Below are positions 49,791 to 62,876 of a DNA stretch of 64,000 nt, one piece after another (the stretch's first letter is position 1; each line of letters begins with the position of its first letter). The translations under genes were made by a program, and so were the position numbers. The notes beneath the pieces were generated by a model. It did not search any database. It saw nothing but the letters and a program-made list of their open reading frames with translations, and had not been told where the DNA came from. Source of the stretch: Ophioderma brevispina. Its lineage: Eukaryota; Echinodermata; Ophiuroidea; Amphilepidida; Ophiodermatidae. Location: positions 1 through 64,000 of the forward strand of contig JAMKCH010011930.1 in assembly GCA_023653785.1 (NCBI GenBank). The letters are read 5' to 3'.

Positions 49791-50010
49791 TATTTTTCTC
49801 ATTGAGGATGGGCTGATCATTCTAAAAATACCTGAGGCCTACTCATGGCATACTGGGCAGGTGCCAACAAGCAACAAGCTCTCCATTTACCAAGCCCAGT
49901 GGTGTCCAATCTTCAAAACCGAATTATTTCCCAGCGCTATCCAGCTGTCTGACGAAATCCCATCTTTCCAATTTTCATGTTACAACCGCAAGCTTGCCAT
50001 CCACGGACCC
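49791..50010 (+). CDS. Candidate internal exon of unknown gene
   Basis: I do not recognise this protein. A T-rich tract ends in TTGGTTGTAG (AG at 49789-49790). The frame then stays open for 220 nt to a consensus donor, CCC|GTAAGT at 50011. The encoded stretch includes WHTGQVPTSNK, QAQWCPIFKTELFPS and FQFSCYNRKLAIHG. It is not low-complexity, and the GC content is clearly above the surroundings. The frame is also open upstream from an ATG at 49639, but that part crosses the T-rich tract. It could equally be a chance frame in an old repeat; no partner exon was found nearby. Confidence 0.25.
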
Positions 50011-50349
50011 GTAAGTCATTCTTTTGAACAGGTAATTAAAATTGTATGTTCAAATGGGTGAACTAGTAACTTATCATATTTGTACTTTTCCTACAAATAT
50101 TAAGATGAGTAAAGGTCATTCCACATCCTAACCCGATTTGTTCTTTGATTTCCATGCCGTTTTCCTTCCTATCGCTTTTATGTGAACATGATGGTTCTAT
50201 ACTTTTTCTTTTATTTTGTTTATTTCTTTCATTTTTTAAACTATTTAAAATACAAAACTTGGAAACTCAATAACCCCAAATAAACCACAACTATTCCCCA
50301 GCATTTGCAGCGAATATAGGCTCCTTGTTTAACATTAATAATTATAACC

Positions 50350-50990
50350 TCCAATCAGATATAAACAACGTCCTCACCTGTTTGTGACGGTAGGCATCTG
50401 AACCCCAAGAGAAAGCCCTGTCCCTCCTGTATCCCTATAACCACAGGCCATAAACGGCGGGGGGTGGGGGTCACTTCTTCTGCTGGCTTTAAATAAAAGA
50501 CGAAGACGGTCCCGACCCCAAGCATCCTGTGTATGGCCCTACTTTCCCGTTTTTTCCTCGTTTCTTCTCCTTCTTTTAATAAATCCTTCAATACCCCTCA
50601 TTTCCTCCATAGCGTGTGTAGCAGGATTAATGGTTTGGTCGGCCCGCTGCGCCCGGGTACAAGCCCTCGCGTTAGGTAGAAAGTCTCCCCCTTCCCCTCC
50701 CGATTGTCAGGCCCATTGGCCGAGCTGAAATTAAAACCGTAACTCATTTCTAAAGGGTAATTTTTTGTCAGAAAATATACCACATGCATCGCACCATGTG
50801 TGACCCTTCGACCGTCTGTGGGTGGACTACTTTTGACCACAGCTGCCCAGGTGCAGTAGTTCTACGCAAATTGACCTCTAGATGACCTTTGAGACCTTTC
50901 TGGGCACCCTAAAACCCTGAATAACAAACGTCAGACTGTCCTCCCCAGTCCCCCGGCCCTCCCATCTTGGAAGCGACCCGTATGTATATA
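50350..50990. other. GC-richer non-coding block
   Basis: Higher GC than its neighbours, with CCCCACCCCCCGCCG on the minus strand and a Myc-type GGTACCCGGGCG region. It leads into the C-rich minisatellite, so it may belong to one larger repeat. No gene recognised. Confidence 0.4.
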
Positions 50991-50999
50991 AGCGGTTTA

Positions 51000-51310
51000 G
51001 ACCCCCCTTTTTCAGCATCGTTTTTGGTGTTGTAACCCCCCAAACCCCCCATCACCCAAAATTAAAGACCCCATATTGTTGTGAAAATTTTTAATACCGA
51101 CTGTCCCCAAAGACCCTATTTTGGAGGGAAAAATAAAATTTTTATTATTTTACCACCCACAATACCTCTATTTTTTAGAAAATTTATGAACAATCTCACC
51201 CAAAGACCCATTTTGGGAACATGTTGCATATTTGCCACTCAGAAACCCCCTATTTTTTGGATAATTTGGCCCATCTCTCACCCAAAGGCCCCTATTTTTT
51301 AAGTCCTTCT
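51000..51310. repeat. C-rich/T-rich minisatellite around CCCAAAGACCCNATTTT
   Basis: The core appears in variant form at about 51015, 51055, 51105, 51200, 51245 and 51283, with strong strand asymmetry (C and T/A on the plus strand). Confidence 0.65.
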
Positions 51311-52263
51311 GTCACGAATGCCCTTGGATTGGAAGTACGAGCCTAAAACACCCATATCCATTTAATATGTGAGCGCCCCCCCCCCCCCCCAACCCGGTGC
51401 CGCCCATATGTCAAAGTAAATGACGAAATGCATAGCCGGACATATTAGTATAGATACTGAGGATTTTTAATACGAGCAATGATAAAATTGTTCTTCATCA
51501 AGCTTCATTAAGATGCATGAGGCGGCAGGTTATTGAAAAGCGAATAAAATTGAAATGGAGATCTTTATTTCGCTTAGTGACACCTATCAAATAAACCCAT
51601 GATTTGTACCGTATATTAGTAATATGAGCAATAAATGTCACGAACGGTTTTTCCGGCATTTGATTGATATATAATAATACTAACACTCTAGTACTTTTTA
51701 TATTCTGATTCGAGTTTGCAATAAATGCATCATCATAACGCACATAAATAAAACATAAACCGAGAAATCGGGACATGAGAGCCCAACCACCTGCTAATTG
51801 AGCCAAATCACATGTGCGCACGCGACAACCCCCAGGGAGTTGTAACTGTCAACAGCCCGCTAGTCATTCCCTAGGCCCGTTTTAAAATCTGCGCAAAAAT
51901 AAGTCGTCACACTAATTGGTCTGGCTAAGTGTCACTTAACGCGCATAGGGCACGTCGAGAGACCCGTGCGAGTATAACCAGAAACTCATGTGGTTTCTGA
52001 CTATGTTTGTGGCGGAGTACTTCCCCCGACCTCGGGGAGATTGGAGACTTTTCCCTACAACATATTCGGAGGGTCCACAGGATATGGTTGAAGAGTCCTA
52101 GTGTAAACTTTCAGATTCATCGCTTAGCGTTTTCATTACCGTGACCCGAGGGAGGGTCGAGTCAGAATTACAACCATTACGCCATTTTGTAATTTTCTTT
52201 TCAATTAGTGCTTTCATGAGATGATCTCACTACAAATTCCGCAGAGCGCGTTTCACAATTATA

Positions 52264-52369
52264 ACAGATTGTGAACACCTGAAGAAAATGTTTTAGGTGT
52301 TTAGTTTATCTACTACTACGGAACAACATCCAGACACCTAAGACACGTTCTGCAGGTGTTCAAATCTGT
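52264..52369. repeat. Imperfect hairpin, about 106 bp
   Basis: ACAGATTGTGAACACCTG is mirrored by CAGGTGTTCAAATCTGT, with an inner pair TTAGGTGTTT / GACACCTAAG. Further AACACCTG words occur to 52425. Confidence 0.7.
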
Positions 52370-52429
52370 TTTACGTTGGAAGCGTCTGCAAGAGTTCGAA
52401 TGTTCTCGAACACCTGTCGACACACTCCG

Positions 52430-55400
52430 ACAGCGTCAAGTGTTCCTACGGAAATACAAATTCCGCCTCTTGTAGGAATGTGCTCAAGTCAACCAACCTC
52501 CCAGAAACCCCTTAAGAAGAAAGATAAGGACAAGATATAGCTTCAAGCTGCAATCTACCTTTAAAAATTCGCGTGGAGGTAACGACAGCATGTACCTTAG
52601 TGTTGTGTGGTTTAATCCAATTGACGACTTTACAATTATGCTTTTTATTTCAATATTAGTTTTTACACAGTACGTTAAGCAAATGTTTGGTTGAAAGTGC
52701 AATTATGTGATCGTCGTCTGATTTGTTCCGACGTTTGATTTGATTTTCCAACCGGATTCATTGCACTCTGATATCAAAATAGATTACATCTATAGTGTGT
52801 TACTATTGAATTAAGACAGAAAACGAAATAGCCCAAATAATAAATCAAGGGATAGGACATCGTATTAGCTTCCTGTAGCTAGAACATATTTACCCGTACA
52901 ACGTTCGCTGAGTAATTTTCACCATTCTAATCATGAATGAAAGGCATAGTTGTGTAATGTGATAAAGGAGATATACGATTTCAATTGATTACGTTGATAC
53001 ATAGAGTGTATCTTTCACATCTGGCCCTGGCCCTGTCATATTTCACTAATATATAGGATTTTTGTGGTAACCGACACTTTGCAAGAGGGCATGATAACTA
53101 GTAACTTCTACCTTTTAATAACGCACAAGTTATGCAAGGATGTAAATCGGATAGGTATTCTATCATTATGGGAGGGCCCCACTTTGTATAGTAAAGGTAA
53201 GCCTCGAAGTCATGGACGTAGCTTGCATGTCGTATAGTGGAGGAGTCCTCACAACCTTTCAATTGATTCCGATAAGGGAAATCGGTTTTTTTTGCTTCAC
53301 GGCCACGGAGCGAGGCCTGTTTCATTTTCATTAAACCATACCATACCATTTTTCTTTAAAGAAATTTTGCCATAAATAAAACAACCTTATTTGTAAGAAT
53401 TCGCACGGAATTTAGCTATTTGGAAATTTTGGACAAAAAGGTGTAAAAACACCAATTAAAAATACCACCGTTGAAAAGAAAAATTATCATAAATTGTCTA
53501 TTTATAGTAATATTTAGGACAAGATATTCATTTCAGTAATATAAGAGCTGTAAGATATAGACTGATTCTCCTTACGTTTTATTGTCTAATATGGTTTATT
53601 ATTTTTTTTTCTTTTTCTTGTTTTATTGAAAGTTCGAAATAAATTATTGCCTCTCCCTTCAGTTAGCCTTTCTTAGATGATATGACCAAGGAATACAAAG
53701 CTAGCAGTTCACCAGTAAATCAATGCTGCACATTTTAATGTGTAAGTTCATATGTGCTGTGGAATGGACGTAATAAAGTCTTCAAATGGCCCTATTATCA
53801 TATCGATTTTATACTCACCATCAAATGGAAAATGGGTGATAGCGCATATTTGCCGTTGTGACCAGAAATGTCAGAATAAAAATGCAATTTAATGTAGGGC
53901 AGCGTAAGGTAAATTTGAATTAATTCCGTGCGACGCGTAAGCCGTTGCCCATGAGTATATGGTATTTCAATAAACACTTAAAACCAAATATGAACAACTT
54001 CAGACTACGTATATTCCCAAATGACATTTAAATATGTAGATGTGCCGTTTACCTTATATCTTATAGCTATGATATCACTTTTAAACGTGTGACTGCGTAT
54101 ATACTCATTAAACTAATTTGTCATTACCCTTGCAAATGACTGTCTAGACCAGTAGCCTCATTAATTTATTGAGCTAATTATTATCTTTATAAATTACCAT
54201 GGTACCTTTTCATTTTTGCCGCTTGTTTTAGCTGTAATATTGTTATATGACGCTGTAGATGTTTCGCTGATCTACATCTTCTGCACACTACTCGTTAATA
54301 TTGCACGCGTATCAATTTCTACGCTACGAACCGAAAGACTCCTTCCTAACCAATAAGTACGCTACTTTCAAGATGAAGTTAAATAGGCCTTTCGGTGACA
54401 TTTTATTCTGGTATTAGTCAGAATCTTTAGGAATGAAATAAGTATTTATATACCCTCTCAATAAAGGCATACTGATGAAATTGCGTTGAGTAAAGCAAAC
54501 TCGTTTCCGTAACTAAACTAATGGATGTATCAAATCAAGGGTTTATTTCATTTACTTATCGAAAGTTAACAGAAATGCCTTTAAAACGCGCGGTGGTTTT
54601 AATATTTTTTTCTAGATCTACTTGTCGGAGGAGTTGATACAATCCTAAGTTATATTCAAAAAATAAATTAAATAAATGAAGGGATCCAGTTCTTAAGGAA
54701 CCATTCTTAGTTTTACACAACTTTATTCTTTAAAGAACCTATAGAACTTTTTGAGCGTTAAAAATAAAAAGAGTTGAATACCTATTTTTATTTAGAGTGT
54801 AAAAAATGTTTTCTGTCGCCAGGCAATCAGCATCTTTCCTATGCTTCTCAAATGTCTATAAATATTTTGGCAATTTCAATTATCCTAATTATATTACTGA
54901 CTTGCTTATTTTTTCATTTTTTTAAAAGTTCAAGTAATAACGTTTGAAAATATACATATTTTCAAATAGTACCCGTGTTATATTTAATTAATACCTATGT
55001 GTTGATAAATTAACACTGGTGCTATTTGTAATCGCGTAATATCATTAATTACTCATTAACATTCAAGATGTAAAAAGCTAACAATTGTAAATGATATAGC
55101 GAAGTAATATTTTGATTTTAACACTTGTTTATAGAGCTTTAGAGTGTAATGTATATCGTATAGTTCACATCACCTTTTACCACTTCCCATTACAATCAAT
55201 GATAGTTATCTAAACGTGGAAATATATATTGGAAAACCCACTCAGATTGAATGATGGGTCACCAACTGATTTACTTCACGGTCTTAAACAATCAAATTAT
55301 TTTTAAATCTAAGGCTACCCTTCTGGCATGGTTGAGGGCAAAACAAACTATTTGATTCCGTGTATATCTTACAAAAATCGTTAAGGCCAACAAAAGCAAT

Positions 55401-57080
55401 ATGGTTGCCTTGATTTCAAATTTACCCCTGTACTAAATTTACCACCTTATTTTACAAAGTTCCCCACATTTCCCAGAGGTTGGACCCAAAAATTATGCTT
55501 CAGCCACCCTTCCAACTATAGAAAAACATAGATCTTCCAATCTTCTTCCCCAAACTTCTAGAATAGGATTCTCGTTTATAACCCTACTTAGTTGAAGAGT
55601 GAGGCATCCACTGACACTTCGGGTATTTGGCAAGTTTGTGGCAAGTTTAACCTTCCTTACATCTTCTCAAGACACGGAAGCTTATAAACGAACAAAAGCA
55701 TCCGATATCTTAGCTTTCACAAGTTCTTTTACATTAAAAGAAAAACTTTGAATAATAATGATATTTTTTAAGATTTTTGAATTTTATTTTAATATTCTTG
55801 CTCTCTGAACAATTGTGTAAGACAAAATATATTGAAGTGAAAATTGACACGATGTGAATATACTTTACATTATGCACTATTCAATGAACATAAACATACG
55901 CTGTATGTTCATTCCCTGTCAATAAGATTTCGACAGATATAAAATAATCCAATTTACCTAAATATATGTACTTACGAAGCCCATAACGAGTGCTTTCATG
56001 TAGGAGCCTGCCAGGGTGATTTGTTCGACATAATAACAGTGTTAAGAGGTTGAAGTGGTTCATGGTTGTTTAAATGCAGACAGTGATAGCTGTTGATATT
56101 ATTTCTATTGAAAAAAAGACGGAACACTTATACCGGGTAATAGTTTGTATGCCCCCATTGTGAAGTGAGCTACTAGCTGTACGTTGGAATGATTTATTTT
56201 CAACATCATAAAAAGCGTATTAAATAGTAATACGCTATCACGTGGATGCCAAAATCATAAATGCCCTTTAAACACAAACAAATAAGCCTATGTGCAAATG
56301 ATCTGAAATTTATTGTTATTTCCGTTACTCAAAAGTTATTGGTTCATGAATTTGGAACGCCTAAAACACAATTACATAAATATTCATACACAGAAATTAA
56401 TGTTTTAATACTTGATATCTACATGCAATTTCTCTGTTACAGGGGTGAATTATAATTTTCAAGTCCGTAGGCGTTATAGAAAGAGTTCCATATGTACTCC
56501 CTTTAAAATTCTACACGAAACAAATTATTTTATGACCTTACACTAACAATACCCTAACCTTACGGCTAACATTCAAAAGAATTTGTAACATGTAAAACTT
56601 CAAAGAGAGGGTGCGTGTGGAACACTTACCAAAAATGGTAGCTTGTACTTGAAAAATAAGTTTTTCGGAGCAGCCATGAAGATAACGTTGTCCTGCAGTT
56701 CTATATGTCCTTCGACGACACAAAACTTTTGCAGCTTCAGAAAATAACGTTCAAGATTAAAATTACCAGTCTGTTTGTTTGAAAAAATCCACTTTTAGAA
56801 CCACATATATGGAGTCCTTTTGATTCCCTATAAAAGCTCTTTAGGCTTCAAAAAGAATTATAATATGCTCTATTTGTGAGCTTCAAGATGGAAGCAAATT
56901 TTTTAACTATGTTAAAACCATGTTATTAATACTGCTAAGATCCACCGACTCTGCAGATCCAAAATGCTGGCAAAGTCAGAACTATTTATATTCCACATTT
57001 ACCTTATACCCAAAATAGGCTTTAACGGTTGCGTCATTCATAAACATGTGAGCTAATATTGTCCCATAGGCAGGCACACT
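52430..57080. other. AT-rich stretch, nothing recognised
   Basis: Only chance frames under 85 residues; no repeats shared with other parts of the window were noticed. Confidence 0.5.
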
Positions 57081-57140
57081 CATGACATCGTACTTATATG
57101 CAATCCTTATTTGCACCATACCTGAAGAATACCCAGATAT

Positions 57141-57267
57141 AGCAACTCTCTCCTCCTCTCCTCTCTCGCTTCGCTCTCCTCCGTCTCGTCGCCTCTCTCG
57201 ATCTCTCCATCTCTCTCTCGCTCTCTCTTCTCTCTCTCATCCCGTCTACTCTCTCTCTCTCTCTCAA
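57141..57267. repeat. CT microsatellite, first block
   Basis: Imperfect CTCTCT with TCGC interruptions. A similar block lies at 57456-57517. Both create spurious S/L-rich or R/E-rich frames. Confidence 0.9.
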
Positions 57268-57455
57268 ATTCTCTAAAGCATGTAAACACATTGACTTCCT
57301 TAATATATCGCAAGGAAGAATCAAACCTTTGTGTAAACAATCTCAGATTTGTGTTCTTTAAACATCTTCTCAGAAGTTACAAACAGAAAAAATACAAAAT
57401 TTTAATCACAAAAATTGAACAACTTTCTTTTGCTTCTGTCTATGTGATGTTTCCG

Positions 57456-57517
57456 CTCTCCTCTCGTCGCTTCTCGTCTCCCTCCCTCTCTCTACTCTCT
57501 CTCTCTCTCTCTCTCCC
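57456..57517. repeat. CT microsatellite, second block
   Basis: Imperfect CTCTCT preceded by GCTCTCCTCTCGTCGCTTCT, resembling the start of the first block. Confidence 0.9.
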
Positions 57518-57519
57518 TG

Positions 57520-59384
57520 TTTTCAAAATTGGGTAAGGATTTCAGTAAGGGTCATTTCATTGCGTATGAATATTGTTTCATGCCATTGTATCTTTAACTA
57601 TAATGCAAACTTGATAGAAGCACTTTGAAATTTCTAAGTATATATCATTGAGCTGGTATATATACAACAAATAATAATGGAGGTATGAGCAACGGTTTAG
57701 AAAAGAAAAATCTTAATTGATGCGCAGGGTTTTCTTTTTTGAATGAAGCATGTAAGTATTAGAGAGAGTTTGAGTAAACCGTCTTGAACCAAGACCTTTA
57801 TGCAAATTGACGGAGGCAAATATTTATAACCCGTAGTAAAATACCCTAGAGAAATCAAAATCGAAATTGCAAAAAATAGTATATTGTTTCTTGGGTGAGA
57901 AATAATGCTTGTTGGGGTGGGTGCGATCCACATTTGCTTCTGCAAAGTTGATAGCAACTATTGATAGAAACAATAACAAATAATGCTTAAAAGGGCAATA
58001 TTAAAAAGTAAAATCTGCATTGTTTTTAATAAAGCATAATAAAAGTATTGATGGAGAGTTCATATCTCACGCTTGATTGAAACCTATTGAAATCAATTTC
58101 TTTTCAAAAACAAATTTGATGAAGGAAAAATATTCATGGCTGGTTGTTAACAGCCTACACAAATCAAAGGTGAACTTGGTAATATAATAACAATTTGGCG
58201 AGAGCGTGCAAAATTTTGATTTTTGGATATGAGATCATGGTTGGTGAGGGTTTGTGTGTGGGAACCCGTGCAATATCGTTTTCTAATACGCATTTTCTCA
58301 TGCAAAATAGAAACAACTTGAAAATAATTTCAGTGCAGCCCACAATAGATAATAATGCTTAGAGATATTGGAAACGGTATTGAAGAAGTACAATCTTGAC
58401 TGATTGGTAAGGTTATCTTTTGAATGAAGCACGGTGGAAGTATTCGTGAAGAGGTTCATACATATCTCACGTAATGGAAAATATTATGGTTTGGTTTTTA
58501 AATAGCCTACATAATTGGTAAAATAGTAGTAAAATTGTGAAAGCATGGGAAATTCCTTTATGAATATATATAATAATTGGTTGGACGTGGAAAGAGGTGC
58601 CCCTCCCACGCAAAAATTAAAAAGTATATCGGCTGAATTTCTTGAAAATGTGTGGGGATGACAAGTCGCTTACGCAAAATTTCTGAAGGGTAGTATTTCC
58701 AAACTTCATTGCTTTATTCTCAGATTAAACTGTAAAAGGACTTGATATGGAAGAAAATGGCTCATGGTCCAAATAACTAGCTAAAATATTGCGCAACAAA
58801 GGGTTACGGTTTTTAGTGATTAATGTAGGGAAACCTGCACTTCGAATTTCACTTGGATTTTATGGACAGTGGTCCGAAAGCAAGAGGATAATTTCTTTCA
58901 TCCCTAGACTTTCTGCCTAAGAATCTTCAACGTTAAAAGAAACGTCAAAGAAATTATGTGCTCTTCATCAGTGGCTCGGGCATCTTAACTTATTCATCAC
59001 AACATTCTTATTTCAAATGTAGCTTATGCGGATCAAGCAGGGAAAGAATAATTAACTTACACAAGACATTACACTAAGAATTACACTAGTCCTGGAAGGT
59101 CGTTAGGCAACACCAATCAGCAATAAATTTAATTTTATTATTTGGGCTGTAAATTAGGTGCAAATCATTGTTTTCAAAACACGCCAAACTTGGGTTAAAA
59201 AGATGTAAAATGCTATTAAATGAGTCTTGCACTAGAAATTATTCTGTGATTATAGTTACAAGGCTTTTATAGAATAAAGGCCTACATATATTGAAACAAA
59301 ATATTTAAGTATATCAAGTTGAATTTACCTTGACCCAAGCCCCATGGTAAGTTGCGCTGAGATTTCTTAGTTGGCGATAGCTAT
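57520..59384. other. AT-rich stretch, nothing recognised
   Basis: No coding, RNA or repeat structure stood out beyond scattered short similarities. Confidence 0.5.
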
Positions 59385-59590
59385 GTGATTTTGTAAGCCC
59401 CATAGAGCACTTTGTAAAATTAATTTTGGTCGACCAAAATGGGGTAGATGTTCGTTCATAGCAACCAAACATTTGTTAGCCTTATGATATCACAGGCTAA
59501 ATGAGGAAAATAGTAGCTTTCTGCTGACACCAAGAAATCTGGGTTCTCGGGATGGTGTATTGACCCAATGGCCGTGGCTCTTTATAAGTA
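59385..59590 (+). mobile_element. Family B MITE copy (partial)
   Basis: GTAAGCCCCATAGAGCACTT, TTTGGTCGACCAAAATGGGG, AATGAGGAAAATAGTAGC and AATGGCCGTGG follow in family B order. The copy is diverged and the ends are uncertain. Confidence 0.6.
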
Positions 59591-59819
59591 GACAATTACA
59601 AAAATGTATATCCAAAATCTCCATCCGTAATCGGATATAGCCGAAAAATGGGGGGTCCATAATTATACCCACACACGACCTGGTCACTTAAGGTTTAACA
59701 GTCACATACATCCAAGTAATACATTGATAGAACTGGGGTACGAACTAGGTCAAACATCATCGGTCATGCCTATACATATAAGCTGTGCCACCTTTTGGTA
59801 GTAGTATGGGACCAGGCGC

Positions 59820-60140
59820 GAACCAGACCTGAGCCTCGGGGGGGGGGGGGGGCAAGACGCAAGACAGTTTTCCCGATTTTTCCGACTCGCTACGCGCGCC
59901 AGATTTTTCCAGTTGGTTCAATTTCGGAGAGCGGGGCGGGGGGACCGGGCCAGCCTGGGCAACCTTCTCCATTCACTTCTCTTCTTCCCTCTGTCTTTCT
60001 TCTCCTTCTTCCTCTTTACCTCTTCATTTTCCTTTCTTCTGTCTTTCCCATTTTATTCTCTTTTCTCTTAATTCTCCCTTGTTCACTTTCGCAATTTTTC
60101 TCCCCACCAGATTTTTTTGTGTCGGGGGGGGGGGGGGGTG
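59820..60140. repeat. GC-rich interspersed repeat bounded by two 15-G runs
   Basis: G runs at 59838-59852 and 60124-60138 enclose a C/G-rich part (GAGCGGGGCGGGGGG) and a long CT-rich part. It carries words such as CTCGCTACGCGCGCC that look repeat-derived. No terminal repeats were recognised. Confidence 0.5.
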
Positions 60141-60204
60141 TTTGCAGCTTGCATCTCGGACACCACACTGGTTAAGCCCAACAGTATGGACACTCTGTAT
60201 CAAT

Positions 60205-60765
60205 GCAAGGTAGTTAGTGATCTAAAATTGTGGGTCACTTTTTCAATAGGGCCAATTTAAGGTTCCCAAGAAGTTGCTCAATTTTGGTATAGCTTAATGT
60301 TCAAAATAAGAATAGTTTGTAGCATCTGCAATGCATAGTTATCATTGTATGTGACAAACTAGGCCACAGGGCAAAATAATTTCTTTAAAATTTGCGTGAC
60401 CAAAACATACTTTTTAGGGAGTTCCCTTTCCTCCAAGCCATAATGCAAGTATTGAAAATAAACAGAGGAACTTACACGTTCCCTCTTACCTCTGTTATAA
60501 ATTGAGTTAGGACCTGTTACCATTTTAGTCCTTTTACCATAAAATCCACAAGCAATGGTAGTAGGTGATACAAACTATACATTTAGAATCCTTATGACTA
60601 GACAGAAAATATGGAACACTTCAACAAGTTTGGAGTAGTTTTAAAAGTTTGAGCTTGTATAACCTTAAATTGATCCTATGAACATGTGACAGCACTGATT
60701 GAAACTTGCCATTGATATAGAGGGTCCGTACTAACTACCAAAGTGTCAAAACCCTCAGAGAAGAG
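60205..60765. repeat. Intact copy of the foldback repeat family
   Basis: GTCACTTTTTCAATAGGGCC-AATTTAAGGTT at 60234 is repeated in inverted form as AACCTTAAATTGATCCTATG...GTGAC ending at 60690, forming long imperfect inverted ends. The order of blocks matches the split copy at 14-16 kb. Confidence 0.65.
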
Positions 60766-62019
60766 CTCGTGCATGGAGAACTCCTTAAATGTCCCGGAAA
60801 TGCAAATAGAATTTAGTGGTTTGTCTCAAGTCTAAAAGGAGGGTACCAGAAAGCATTAAATATTTGGGTTGGTGATGGAATCATTTGTGGTACCATTGAT
60901 TTATCAGAGACTAATAGAACATTCTAAGAATTATTCATGGTACGTACGACGCCCTAATCAATTAGTTTCACAAATGTTGTCACTGTAGTGTAGTCTTTTT
61001 TCAGGCCATGTTTATTCAATCGGAATGTCCCATAAAGATGTGGAGTATGTTTATCATCACATTCTGCGGGACCTTTAATAAGGACCCTATGATATTGGCT
61101 CCCGCTCTATGATTAAGAAGATTACGAAAGGAGAGAGCGATGCGTTGTGTCTTATGTATTAAAATGATTACACACAAAAAGCACATTTTACACTTGTCTT
61201 CAATAATCATTATTTTTTACACAACTTCGTCGAACGTTTCCTGTAACTTGGTAAAGGGGCCTGATATACTATGTTCATTTAATTAATATTGCCACAATTT
61301 TTTCAGTCTTATCTAAATGTCTCATTGGTATTGCCTTGCTTCGGTGATTTTAGTTTAAACGGAAGATTTGTATCTCTTCTCCTATCAACTGCGCGCATTT
61401 AATTTGATTTGGACAAATACGAGTATTATTTTGTTTTTAAATATGTATCTTTTATTCATAAATTATTGAAGAAAAGAAATCATAATTCAGATGTCAGAAT
61501 TATTAATCTGCCTGATATCTTTATTTTGGTGTGGTAATGAGATCGATATGCGTAGTGTAGATTTACAAAATGAATTAATGAAAATTATTTTTTTTAGTGT
61601 AGTGACCACGTATTGGTTTAAATATCTGTCAATGTTTATTGAGGACGCCAAGCCCAGCTCTGAAGTATTTAAACATGAAATGAATTGCTTGTCAAGGAAA
61701 TATGGGATGCTAAGATTACGTTTTACATCGCTCCATGAATGACAATTTCTGAATAAAACCAATGGCAATATTAAATACAATCATGAAAGGTACGTCTAAC
61801 TATGAATAATAAAAAACTGAATTCTAATTCAAGCTTAAATGGAAAACAAGAAGTTTATTTCATTTGACCTTAAAAGAAAGGTACAGTCTTTCAATGTAGC
61901 AGTGGGTTTTGCGATCGGTCCATGGATTCCATTTAAATGCACGGCTGCAGCGAAGCAAATCAATGCCCAAAATAAGAGGTATGCCTGTGTTTATTTAGAT
62001 TAAGTGGTATCTTTATGCG

Positions 62020-62430
62020 TTAAGGCCAGTGAAAATGGAAAGAATTATTTGATTTTTATAAGCGGACTTAGGGATTACCAGATCAGGATGGTGCTCTAAG
62101 TTTTCTAACAAATCGCGTTTTTGCACTTTTACAATGCTTGTCCTCATACTAATCATTGCGTGAAATAGCTAAGCTCAAAATCAATGCCCTAAATAAAAAA
62201 ATCACAACTTTGTATTAAAATTCCCGATCTGGAATTTTTTTATACACAGTATCCTATAGTGCATTATACTACACGTAAATGTTTAGTAAACATCTTTAAT
62301 ACATAAAAACGTAAAATTCAAACTTCATCTTAAACTTTTAATATGACTATCTTTAGTTTTAGTTCAGTATTTTTAATTCATACACAAAAAATATAGTTTG
62401 AAATCTCTGAGTCACAGAGTCAGCCTTTAA
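62020..62430 (+). mobile_element. TTAA-flanked MITE, family A copy 3
   Basis: It shares ATGCTTGTC, TAAAATTCCCGATCTGGAA, TGACTATCTTTAGTT and the end AAATCTCTGA...CAGCCTTTAA with the other copies. The left part is longer and more diverged, so that boundary is less sure. Confidence 0.65.
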
Positions 62431-62802
62431 TATGGCATGTACATTACTTTAGCATTTTTCTTATATTGTTTCTTCTTTTCTTTTATGTACTCATTCAACT
62501 CTTCCAGAAACTGATGCCAAATTATTTTTGAGATGTTATACTGCCTTTCATTATGTGACTCTGCGTCTGCATTCTTCATTCAACTTAAAGAAGTACAGCA
62601 AAAACAGATATTGCCGGCAACACAAAATCACTGGTCGCATTGATATCACTGCCATGAGCTAGCTTTCATAAAAAATCAAATGACATTAAGTTCTTCTGGA
62701 ACACTCTTAGAAAAAGTGCAACTTAGAACTCTTTTATCACGTATGATTCCTAACCTAGGTCTTATAGGCTGTTTTAAGCTTCAATACTAGAACATAAAAA
62801 CT

Positions 62803-62876
62803 TCCTTTTTAGCTTAGATGGTACACGCCTGCCTGGCAATGGAAAGCTCCCCCGTTCAAATCACGGTCAAGAAAAT
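62803..62876 (+). mobile_element. tRNA-like SINE head or tRNA pseudogene
   Basis: A-box TAGCTTAGATGG at 62810-62821 is followed by a T-arm CCGT-TCAAATC-ACGG at 62852-62866. The anticodon stem is mismatched and no matching acceptor stem is seen. Confidence 0.55.

Noticed and set aside
60975..61000. CCHC string considered as A-chain or zinc knuckle
   Set aside because: Spacing fits neither; there is no supporting splice site.
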